A stretch of DNA of 64,000 bases, taken from contig NZ_CP061321.1 in NCBI RefSeq assembly GCF_018687195.1, forward strand, positions 1,957,094 through 2,021,093, written 5' to 3'. Positions 56,920 to 64,000 of the stretch are shown here, in pieces. Source of the stretch: Polynucleobacter sp. MWH-UH2A (GTDB lineage: Bacteria > Pseudomonadota > Gammaproteobacteria > Burkholderiales > Burkholderiaceae). Each line of letters starts with the position of its first letter. Positions within the stretch are counted from its first letter, which is position 1. The notes below the pieces were generated by a model. The model had not been told where the DNA came from. It worked only from the letters and a program-made list of their open reading frames with translations, and did not search any database. The position numbers were made by a program, and so were the translations under genes.

Positions 56920-57980
56920 GCGCTAATTAATTTCGCCGCCAAAGCAGACCACAATATTCCTCGCGATCCCAGAGCGGTTGCAAGGAATATTCCTGGTCGA
57001 TGGGGAAGCGCGCCAATAATAGGCAAACGATCGCCGGCAACACACCGCACGCCCACAAAGTGGTCATGCTTTACAAGACTACTGGTATCTCCATCTAAAT
57101 AGTTCACCAAATTTTTAGCTTGTTCGCGATTAAAGTCATCACTTGCCTGTCTTGGGATGAGATCATCCTCACCCTCATCAAAACTCGAGCCAACTATCCA
57201 GCGGTAGCCTCCATTGCTTAATCGTTCTGCAGGCAAGCAGTAGCCATCACCAGATAATCCGACCTTAGGCAACTTTTGAACCCACGGATCATTTGGTTTA
57301 ATCGAGAACATGCTCAGCTGCCCACGCACCGGCTTTAAAGGCAAACGAACCCCCATGCTATTGAGTAACTTTTTGCTCTCCATTGCCGCGGCGATCACCA
57401 CCTTATTTGCGGAAACGATTACTCGATCATCTGAGTCCAATAGAAACCATTTGCCGTCACGCTGTTCAAGCTTTGCAACTTCTGTATTCCACAAGCATGT
57501 CAAACCTTGCTGTGGTTGCAAAAGGTCTTTGCTCGCCTTCGACAAATCCAAGCAGGCGCCTCTTGAAATCCAAACGCCACTTTGTGGGATTCCACAAACT
57601 TTTTCAGCCTCTTTACCGTCCAAGGGTATAGCGATATCCTCGCCAAGCTCTAATGAACGTAGGTGCTCAACAAGCTCTGCGCGATCAAATGTTTTCCCTT
57701 TTTTAGTTGGCTGAAAAATGCCATGGGCGCGCCAACTCTCACCCCACCTCGCCTCGGCCAATAAAAAAGCCAATCGAGTTAAGCGCAATAAACGGGGCGA
57801 GCCTTTTCCTATATGGGGATGCGCGATAGCATAAGCATGCCTCGAGCAAGCGCTGGCGGGAGAGCCACCAGCATCAACAACGCAGACCGACTGATTGCGG
57901 GCAAGCAACTCATTGCTGATGGTTGCGCCACAGATACCAGCCCCAATCACCACGATGTCATGGTGTTGGGGTTTGGTCAT
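56754..57980 (-). CDS. FAD-dependent oxidoreductase, MnmC C-terminal-domain-like
   Basis: FAD enzyme of 408 residues: dinucleotide motif DIVVIGAGICGATISNEL, FAD contacts in SPASACSRHAYAIAHPH and the C-terminal GVRCVAGDRLPIIGALP and ATALGSRGILWSALAAKL, all as in the oxidase half of MnmC, which trims carboxymethyl from the wobble uridine of some tRNAs. The methyltransferase half is absent. The final 55 residues lie antisense to topB, yet include DLVAALAPARFLAGAL, a match to the usual MnmC end, so the overlap seems real. Other glycine-oxidase/DadA-type roles are possible. Confidence 0.8.
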   Translation of the reverse strand: MTKPQHHDIVVIGAGICGATISNELLARNQSVCVVDAGGSPASACSRHAYAIAHPHIGKGSPRLLRLTRLAFLLAEARWGESWRAHGIFQPTKKGKTFDRAELVEHLRSLELGEDIAIPLDGKEAEKVCGIPQSGVWISRGACLDLSKASKDLLQPQQGLTCLWNTEVAKLEQRDGKWFLLDSDDRVIVSANKVVIAAAMESKKLLNSMGVRLPLKPVRGQLSMFSIKPNDPWVQKLPKVGLSGDGYCLPAERLSNGGYRWIVGSSFDEGEDDLIPRQASDDFNREQAKNLVNYLDGDTSSLVKHDHFVGVRCVAGDRLPIIGALPHRPGIFLATALGSRGILWSALAAKLISAQLLADDFALLARLGFAADLVAALAPARFLAGALAAPGALASNSKPIFPSEPKAK

Positions 57981-58016
57981 TAATAACTTTTAATAAAACG
58001 AGAATTGCTTTATGAA

Positions 58017-59882
58017 TTAAGCGCTCAAACGTTGTTCGATCTTGGCACGAGTTTCTTTTAACTCTTTAGGCAAACGCTCACCAAGATGCTCAAACAATTC
58101 AGTATGCAGCTTCAGCTCATTGTTCCATTCATCGATTGCAACGGTGATCGCTTTAGCAAATTTCTCTGGGGAGTAATCCAAGCCACCCCAATGCATATCG
58201 GCGTACTCAGGCGTAATACCAAATGGGGTTTCTTTACCATTTGCTTTGCCCTCTGCACGATTTAAGATCCACGAGAGAACGCGCATGTTTTCACCAAAAC
58301 CTGGCCATACAAATTTGCCGCCTTCATCTTTGCGGAACCAATTCACGCAATAAATTTTTGGCAATACCGCGCCTTCGGCTTCTAATTTCTTGCCGATATT
58401 GAGCCAATGCTGGAAGTAATCGCTCATGTTGTAACCAGCGAATGCGATCATTGCAAATGGGTCACGACGAACAACACCGATCTGGCCAGTAATAGCTGCA
58501 GTGGTTTCAGAGCCCAAAGTAGCGGCCATGTAAACACCCTCAACCCAATCCCGAGCTTCGCTTACCAAAGGCACCGTATTGGAACGACGGCCGCCGAACA
58601 AGAATGCATCAATTGGAACGCCTTCTGGGTCATCCCATTTAGGATCTACCGCAGGATTGTTAGTTGCAGCCACCGTAAAGCGTGAGTTTGGGTGAGCAGC
58701 TTTGCGGCCGGCTGCGCCATCAGCTGGCGTCCAATCTTTGCCTTGCCAATCGATCAAATGTGCAGGAGGGGTCTCTGTCAAACCTTCCCACCAAACATCA
58801 CCGTCATCTGTCAAACCTACGTTAGTAAAGATCACATCTTGATTTAAGGAGTCGATACAGTTTTGATTGGTTTGACGATTCGTGCCAGGAGCAACGCCAA
58901 AGTAACCAGACTCTGGGTTAATCGCGAACAAACGGGTCTTGCCAGTAACCGCATCTTTACGTGGCTTGATCCATGCAATGTCATCACCAATGGTAGTTAC
59001 TTTCCAACCATCAAATCCTTTTGGTGGAATCATCATGGAGAAATTGGTTTTTCCACAAGCCGAAGGGAATGCTGCAGCAATATGGTATTTCTTGCCCTCA
59101 GGAGATGTCACACCCAAAATCAACATGTGCTCAGCCAACCAACCTTGGTCGCGGCCCATATTGGATGCGATGCGCAACGCAAAACATTTCTTACCCAACA
59201 AAGCATTACCACCATAACCTGAACCAAAGGACCAAATCTCACGAGTTTCTGGGTAGTGAACAATGTACTTGGTCTTATTGTTTGGCCAAGCAACATCTTT
59301 TTCGCCGGCAGCCAATGGCTTGCCCACAGTGTGAATACAAGGAACGAATTCGCCATCGGCGCCCAGTTGATCAATAACTGCTTTGCCCATGCGGGTCATG
59401 AGGCGCATATTGATTGCAACATAAGGGCTATCGGAGAGCTCAACACCAATATGTGCGATTGGAGATCCAATAGGACCCATTGAAAATGGCACGACATACA
59501 TTGTTCTACCGCGCATACAGCCATCAAACAAAGGCTGCAATGTTGCACGCATTTCGCTTGGCTCTACCCAGTTATTGGTAGGACCAGCATCTTCTTTTTT
59601 GGCAGAACAAATAAATGTACGATCTTCAACGCGCGCTACATCCTCAGGATCGGACAAGGCTAAAAATGAGTTTTTCCGCTTGGCAGGATTTAGACGCTTG
59701 AAAACGCCCGCGCTAACCAACAACTCACAAAACTCATCATATTCAGCTTGAGAGCCATCACACCAGCGAATGGCATCAGGCTTCGTAAGGGCAGCAACCT
59801 CTGCAACCCATTTAATTAAATTTTGGTTTTTTAGGTAAGCCGGCGCATTTACATTGATTTGGCCGCTAGCAGTTGAGGTCAT
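58017..59882 (-). CDS. pckG: phosphoenolpyruvate carboxykinase (GTP)
   Basis: Converts oxaloacetate and GTP to phosphoenolpyruvate, for gluconeogenesis from C4 acids (a DctA transporter is also in the window). The 621 residues are the usual length. [16 protein letters not shown] is the kinase-1 P-loop with the reactive Cys, followed by TIGDDIAWI (kinase-2) and a conserved FLFGGRRS substrate loop. The 111-bp gap to mnmE on the left holds no gene. Confidence 0.98.
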   Translation of the reverse strand: MTSTASGQINVNAPAYLKNQNLIKWVAEVAALTKPDAIRWCDGSQAEYDEFCELLVSAGVFKRLNPAKRKNSFLALSDPEDVARVEDRTFICSAKKEDAGPTNNWVEPSEMRATLQPLFDGCMRGRTMYVVPFSMGPIGSPIAHIGVELSDSPYVAINMRLMTRMGKAVIDQLGADGEFVPCIHTVGKPLAAGEKDVAWPNNKTKYIVHYPETREIWSFGSGYGGNALLGKKCFALRIASNMGRDQGWLAEHMLILGVTSPEGKKYHIAAAFPSACGKTNFSMMIPPKGFDGWKVTTIGDDIAWIKPRKDAVTGKTRLFAINPESGYFGVAPGTNRQTNQNCIDSLNQDVIFTNVGLTDDGDVWWEGLTETPPAHLIDWQGKDWTPADGAAGRKAAHPNSRFTVAATNNPAVDPKWDDPEGVPIDAFLFGGRRSNTVPLVSEARDWVEGVYMAATLGSETTAAITGQIGVVRRDPFAMIAFAGYNMSDYFQHWLNIGKKLEAEGAVLPKIYCVNWFRKDEGGKFVWPGFGENMRVLSWILNRAEGKANGKETPFGITPEYADMHWGGLDYSPEKFAKAITVAIDEWNNELKLHTELFEHLGERLPKELKETRAKIEQRLSA

Positions 59883-59993
59883 ATGTTTCCCTATGAAAAT
59901 TGAATTTTTTAATCCGATGATTTTAACATTTTGGTCATATTTGCCGTATTGACCGCCTGTACATATCTAGGGGTTCAGGGCTGTGTTAGGGCT

Positions 59994-61358
59994 CTATTTG
60001 CCGATACAAAATTGACTGAAAATTTTGCCCAAAAGGTCATCCGGAAGAAGTTTCCCGGTAATTTGTCCAAGGTGATTTTGGGCTAAAGCGAGCTCTTCTG
60101 CGAGCAATTCCAGTGAATTGTTGCCATTTGCTGCGAATTGCTCAGATCTTGCAATATGTTCTGAGGCCCTCTCGATACAGTCTAGATGGCGTCTTCGGCT
60201 CACAACGACGCCCTCCTGTGTGCCGCCCCAGCCAACCCTTTTTAGGATTTCTTGCTTTAAAGCATCCACTCCCTGTCCGGTTTTGGCCGAAATCTCGAGG
60301 GCGCCATCTACGGCAGGGCTGTCGTCGTCCCCCAAAAGATCGGCCTTATTAACTACCTCCAAAATTGGACATTTAGGAGGAACGGCTTCTAAAACACAGT
60401 TTTTCAGGTCCGGGTCTTCTGGCTCTACATTCGGGGCGCTAAGGAAAATGACGAGATCAGCGGAATGAATAGCCTCCCAGGTTCGCTCTATTCCTTTTGC
60501 CTCAACCTCATCTGAGGTTTGTCTTAATCCGGCCGTATCAATCACATGCATCGGCACACCCTCAATTTGGATGCTTTCCTTAACCCGATCTCGAGTGGTG
60601 CCCGCGATTGCAGTAACAATTGCAACCTCCTCACCAGCCAAGGTATTTAATAAAGAGCTTTTACCCACATTTGGAGCGCCAACCAAAACCAGTTGTATAC
60701 CGTCTCGCAAAATCTTGCCTTGCTTAGCGCCAGTTTGCAATGTTTGCAGTTTTGTTTTAACGGCGCTTAAACGTTCGCGCGCATGAGCGTTTTCTAAAAA
60801 CTCAATCTCCTCTTCAGGAAAATCTAGGGTGGACTCCACCAATATGCGTAATTGGGTAATTTCTTCAACTAGGCCATTCACATTTTCTGAGAAGTTGCCC
60901 TGCAAAGATCTTGCAGCACCTCGTACGGCAGCCTCACTTTGTGCATCAATCAAATCCGCAATTGCTTCGGCCTGAGCCAAATCAATCTTGTTATTCAGAT
61001 AAGCACGCAAACTAAATTCGCCAGGCTCAGCAATTTCAAGGCCAATAGGCTTCCCCAACTCAAGGCATCGCTGCATAACCAACTCCAGCAAATGCGGACC
61101 GCCATGACACTGCAACTCAAGAATGTCCTCGCCCGTAAATGAAGCTGGTGCGACAAAATAAATTGCCAGCACCTGATCAATAAGCTGCCCAAGCCGATCC
61201 CGAAGGGGCAGTAGTGTTGCTTGTCTTGCTTGAAGATTCTTTTGAAAAAGGGCCTGAATAAGCCCTGTTAAATTCTGGCCGCTAATGCGGATAATGCCCA
61301 CACCCGCCTTGCCGGGGGCGGTAGCAATAGCAATGATGGGGATCTTACGCGTCATCAT
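59994..61358 (-). CDS. mnmE: tRNA modification GTPase MnmE
   Basis: With MnmG, installs the cmnm5/nm5 group at the wobble uridine, the substrate step that precedes MnmC. The 454 residues comprise an N-terminal formyl-THF-binding domain (ATAPGKAGVGIIRISG), helical domain, G domain (GAPNVGKSSLLN, DTAGLRQTSDE, NKADL) and the invariant C-terminal FCIGK. The MnmC-like gene 2 kb away makes a linked tRNA-modification pathway plausible. Start ATG 61358. Confidence 0.98.
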   Translation of the reverse strand: MMTRKIPIIAIATAPGKAGVGIIRISGQNLTGLIQALFQKNLQARQATLLPLRDRLGQLIDQVLAIYFVAPASFTGEDILELQCHGGPHLLELVMQRCLELGKPIGLEIAEPGEFSLRAYLNNKIDLAQAEAIADLIDAQSEAAVRGAARSLQGNFSENVNGLVEEITQLRILVESTLDFPEEEIEFLENAHARERLSAVKTKLQTLQTGAKQGKILRDGIQLVLVGAPNVGKSSLLNTLAGEEVAIVTAIAGTTRDRVKESIQIEGVPMHVIDTAGLRQTSDEVEAKGIERTWEAIHSADLVIFLSAPNVEPEDPDLKNCVLEAVPPKCPILEVVNKADLLGDDDSPAVDGALEISAKTGQGVDALKQEILKRVGWGGTQEGVVVSRRRHLDCIERASEHIARSEQFAANGNNSLELLAEELALAQNHLGQITGKLLPDDLLGKIFSQFCIGK

Positions 61359-61390
61359 TGCTATTCGCCCTCGATAAACCTATGCCATTT

Positions 61391-63061
61391 TTATTTGGCA
61401 GGTTTTTTGCCAAATAGTTTATTAATTTGCCACTGTTGTGCAATTGACAATAGGTTGTTCACCACCCAATACAAAACAAGGCCGGCAGGGAAGAAGAAGA
61501 ACATGATCGAAAAAACAATCGGCATGTACAACATCACTTTGGCCTGCACTGGATCTGGTGGTGTTGGATTGAGCTTGGTCTGCACAAACATAGACACAGC
61601 CATGATCACAGGCAATATGTAATATGGGTCTGGAACTGATAGGTCATGGATCCACAAAACCCAAGGCGCGCCGCGCATTTCCACAGAAGATAGCAGCACC
61701 CAATATAAGGAAATAAACACTGGAATCTGAATCACCACTGGCAAACATCCACCCAGTGGATTGATCTTTTCCTTGCGATACATTTCCATCATCGCTTGAT
61801 TTAACTTTTGTGGCTCACCCTTGTACTGCTCTTTCATGGCCATTAAACGTGGTTGCACCTCTTTCATACGAGCCATGGATTTATAGCTAGCAGCGGAGAG
61901 CGGGAAGAAAACCAACTTGATCAAAATGGTCAGAAGAATAATTGACCAACCCCAGTTACCAACAATATTGTGGATATGTTCAAGCAACCAAAAAATGGGT
62001 TTTGCCAAGATGGTTAAGTAACCATAATCTTTTAGCAACTCAAGGCCGGGGGCAATTTTTTCCAACATACGCTCTTCTTGCGGGCCAACAAAGAGTTGCG
62101 CGTTTGCTGTAATGGTTGTGCCAGCAGCAATTGTTCCCAGCTGGCTCTGCATGCCTACTCGATACAGGCCGTTATCTAATCTTCCAGAGTAAATATCTCG
62201 AACTAGTTTTGCATCTGGAATCCAAGCGCTGGCAAAGTAATGCTGAACCATTGCCACCCAACCCGGCTGACCTGCGGCAATTTGCGCTGGTGCCACAAAT
62301 TTATTTTTCTCTAAATCAGCGAAAGGAACTTTTTTAAACTTATCACCATCGGTGTAAATAGCAGGCCCCGTAAAGGTGCTTGCAGAGAATGCGCCGCCAA
62401 ACGGACCAACTTTTGCTTCTTCTGAGCCGTCACGAACAATCTCTGTATACAAATTTAATGGCACGGCATTGGCGGAGATCTGAGTGACACGGTGTCCAAC
62501 ATACACATCGTAGCTCCCTGGATTCAGAAGAAAGGTTTTTTCCAACTTCACACCATTGCGCTCGCTTGATAAAACTAAAAACGGTCTTCCAGAGCCATCT
62601 TTACCTGAGCGATCAAGCTTAAAAACACTATTGTGATTCGGCAAGTCAACATTACCTACCGCCACCAAGCCCGAACGAGCTACATAGGTATGTGTTGCTG
62701 TATGTTTAAAAATTTCTACTGGCTTTTCATCGGCCGTTAATTCTTTTAACAACTTAGCGTCAATCACGTTCGCGCCAGCAGAGCTAATCTGCAAAGATAA
62801 AAGATCGTTTTCTAGCGTAAAAGTTTGCGCATTATCGGTGGTGACGGTTTTTGCTGTGGGTGCTTGTGGTGTTGCAGCACCAGAAATTGCAACGGGCGCG
62901 TCCGCTTTTATTCCATTGGCTTTATCAGCCGCTGTAGCGCTCACATTTTGCTGGGGGCCAGCAAACATGGAGGGTTTGCCTTCATAAACCTGCCAGTTGT
63001 TGTAAAGCATGAGCCCCGATAAGGAAAACACAGCCCAAAGAATTGTTTTTTTAAAGTCCAT
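61391..63061 (-). CDS. yidC: membrane protein insertase YidC
   Basis: Inserts and folds inner-membrane proteins alone or with Sec. The 556 residues: N-terminal anchor (about 7-20), a linker rich in Ala, a large periplasmic beta domain (60-330), and five C-terminal membrane segments with GWSIILLTILIKLVFFPLS, AASYKSMARMKEVQPRL (including the cytosolic hairpin) and VFISLYWVLLSSVEMRGAP. Member of rpmH-rnpA-yidD-yidC-mnmE. Confidence 0.98.
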   Translation of the reverse strand: MDFKKTILWAVFSLSGLMLYNNWQVYEGKPSMFAGPQQNVSATAADKANGIKADAPVAISGAATPQAPTAKTVTTDNAQTFTLENDLLSLQISSAGANVIDAKLLKELTADEKPVEIFKHTATHTYVARSGLVAVGNVDLPNHNSVFKLDRSGKDGSGRPFLVLSSERNGVKLEKTFLLNPGSYDVYVGHRVTQISANAVPLNLYTEIVRDGSEEAKVGPFGGAFSASTFTGPAIYTDGDKFKKVPFADLEKNKFVAPAQIAAGQPGWVAMVQHYFASAWIPDAKLVRDIYSGRLDNGLYRVGMQSQLGTIAAGTTITANAQLFVGPQEERMLEKIAPGLELLKDYGYLTILAKPIFWLLEHIHNIVGNWGWSIILLTILIKLVFFPLSAASYKSMARMKEVQPRLMAMKEQYKGEPQKLNQAMMEMYRKEKINPLGGCLPVVIQIPVFISLYWVLLSSVEMRGAPWVLWIHDLSVPDPYYILPVIMAVSMFVQTKLNPTPPDPVQAKVMLYMPIVFSIMFFFFPAGLVLYWVVNNLLSIAQQWQINKLFGKKPAK

Positions 63062-63081
63062 TTAATTTGCTTTACTAATGT

Positions 63082-63318
63082 TTACTGGTGTGATGTATGT
63101 TTTACAGCAGGATCGTAACCGCCATGTGACCAAGGATTACAGCGCAATATTCTCCAGCCTGTGAGCCCGACACTCTTGAGAAATCCATAGTGATGAAAAC
63201 AGTCGCAAGCATACTGCGAGCATGTCGGCACATACTTACAGCGCGATCCCAAATAAGGGCTCAGCGCTAGCTGATAGCCTCTAATGATTTTAGTTGCGAC
63301 GGCATTTAAGATGCGCAA
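63082..63318 (-). CDS. yidD: membrane protein insertion efficiency factor YidD
   Basis: Small protein (78 residues) associated with membrane protein insertion by YidC. The signature is RGYQLALSPYLGSRCKYVPTCSQYA (long motif at residues about 13-38), then WRILRCNPWSHGGYDPA. The TTG start immediately follows the rnpA TAA, consistent with coupled translation. Two cysteines in CKYVPTC may form a pair. Confidence 0.93.
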   Translation of the reverse strand: MRILNAVATKIIRGYQLALSPYLGSRCKYVPTCSQYACDCFHHYGFLKSVGLTGWRILRCNPWSHGGYDPAVKHTSHQ

Positions 63319-63636
63319 TTAAATAAGCTCCGCCACCTGGGACCGAAGGAGATCTTTCTCTTTTTTTCTGAGCCTACCGCGCGTTTGTTGGCCAATTGGT
63401 TTCTTGAGCTTAACTACAACATCTTTGTTTAAGCTTGTTGCTTGTGCTGCCCAAACCAAACTGCGAATCATTCTTTTGATGCGGTTACGATCCACCGCGC
63501 GTTTTGCCAATTTCTTGGCAACCGCAATTCCTAAATCAGGATTGACAGCGTTTGCAGCGCCCGCAGAATACATGCCCCAATACAAGTTTGTTTTAGGGCG
63601 CGTTTTGAGTAATTCAGAAATCCTTGCGCTATTCAA
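63319..63636 (-). CDS. rnpA: ribonuclease P protein component
   Basis: Protein subunit (105 residues) of RNase P, aiding 5' maturation of tRNAs. The RNA-binding RNR motif is KLAKRAVDRNRIKRMIRS. The N-terminal half with YSAGAANAVNPDLGIAV replaces the usual RLGLVVSKK-like strand, but the fold is clear. TTG start 7 bp after rpmH. Confidence 0.93.
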   Translation of the reverse strand: MNSARISELLKTRPKTNLYWGMYSAGAANAVNPDLGIAVAKKLAKRAVDRNRIKRMIRSLVWAAQATSLNKDVVVKLKKPIGQQTRGRLRKKEKDLLRSQVAELI

Positions 63637-63643
63637 CTGTGAA

Positions 63644-63778
63644 TTAAACAGCTAAGCGTTTGCGACCTTTGGCACGACGTGCATTTAATACGGCACGACC
63701 GCTTTTGGTTTTCATGCGAACACGAAATCCGTGTGTACGCTTACGACGGGTTACTGATGGTTGGTACGTTCTTTTCAT
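63644..63778 (-). CDS. rpmH: 50S ribosomal protein L34
   Basis: The 44-residue ribosomal protein, [20 protein letters not shown] to GRKRLAV, highly basic and identical in pattern to other L34. It heads the rpmH-rnpA-yidD-yidC-mnmE operon, transcribed away from the origin region; ATG at 63778. Confidence 0.99.
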   Translation of the reverse strand: MKRTYQPSVTRRKRTHGFRVRMKTKSGRAVLNARRAKGRKRLAV

Positions 63779-63840
63779 GATAGATCCCTGCAAAACCCAA
63801 TATTTTCCTTGTTGCAGAGCAAAAGGTCAATCTATCTCAA

Positions 63841-63965
63841 TAAATATGTAGGTGTTTTTCACTATTTTTGAGTGTTTTTTATCTAAATAGTTAATTTATA
63901 AGTAATTTTTTTGTTTATTCACAAGTTATCCACAGGATTTCCACGACTTTTTGCCTTGTGGATAA
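63841..63965. other. chromosomal origin of replication region (oriC, left part)
   Basis: Three DnaA boxes stand in a short interval: TTATTCACA (63915-63923), TTATCCACA (63926-63934) and its complement TGTGGATAA (63957-63965). Directly to the left lies an A/T-rich stretch (63841-63915), suitable for unwinding. The location between rpmH and the presumed dnaA is the standard origin place. More boxes may lie beyond the window. Confidence 0.85.
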
Positions 63966-63985
63966 CTTTATGAGATCGCTACAAT
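63956..63985 (+). promoter_or_regulatory. putative dnaA promoter
   Basis: TTGTGG (63956-63961), 18 bp, TACAAT (63980-63985). A DnaA box overlaps the -35, so autorepression by DnaA is likely. The ATG at 63984 overlaps the -10 and thus is probably not the start codon of this transcript. The dnaA gene itself is outside the window. Confidence 0.5.
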
Positions 63986-64000
63986 GGATCCTCCAAAAAT

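Noticed and set aside
63984..64000. Start of dnaA coding sequence at ATG 63984
   Set aside because: The ATG overlaps a likely -10 element and only five codons are visible; they do not identify DnaA.

Overview
The window reads as a chromosomal segment of a free-living freshwater betaproteobacterium of the Burkholderiaceae, most likely Polynucleobacter or a close relative. The assignment is inferred from protein sequence character, moderate G+C, gene order (def-fmt-rsmB-DUF4390-NtrY/NtrX; MetX-MetW; ahcY behind an SAH riboswitch) and the typical rpmH-oriC junction at the right end. Genes are densely packed with many 4-nt overlaps. I see no prophage, insertion sequence or CRISPR array, and no gene-free stretch above about 300 bases.

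Region by region: 1-3.6 kb is a methyl-cycle cluster on the minus strand (metK, riboswitch, ahcY, metF running off the left edge). 3.7-6.4 kb holds two LpxL-type acyltransferases and dapF; 6.4-9.2 kb pyrE, xthA and an AmpG-like permease. 9.2-14.2 kb is a minus-strand run: metX-metW with slmA, argB, dksA and a histidine-rich CobW-type GTPase. 14.3-19.2 kb is xerC/DUF484 and gatCAB. 19.3-24.9 kb is the elongasome operon mreBCD-mrdA-rodA, closed by a 40-bp palindromic terminator shared with HU.

25-33 kb carries envelope and stress functions: an aspartyl/asparaginyl hydroxylase-like protein, carbonic anhydrase, a third LpxL paralogue, a metallophosphoesterase next to a Ser/Thr kinase fused to a universal stress domain, and DctA. 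33-43 kb is a mix: a pseudouridine synthase, prfC with a non-canonical start, small lipoproteins, transporters, MipA, an orphan ModA-like protein, Dps, a thioesterase and a hydrolase. 43.4-46.8 kb has tRNA-Phe, a RelE-like toxin-antitoxin pair, and an OsmC-YcaO fusion. 46.9-53.3 kb is an operon of def, fmt, rsmB, DUF4390 and a NtrY/NtrX-like two-component system. 53.4-58 kb has a minimal DprA, topoisomerase III and an MnmC-like oxidoreductase whose end overlaps topB by 166 bp. 58-64 kb has pckG, mnmE, yidC, yidD, rnpA and rpmH, ending in oriC with three DnaA boxes; dnaA presumably starts just past the edge.

Most content is ordinary core genome. The points most worth a second look are the layered RNA control in front of ahcY, a possible structured leader before metK, the topB/MnmC-like tail-to-tail overlap, the absence of any ATG/GTG/TTG start for prfC, the kinase-Usp/phosphoesterase pair, and a 50-residue lipoprotein gene too short for usual ORF cut-offs.
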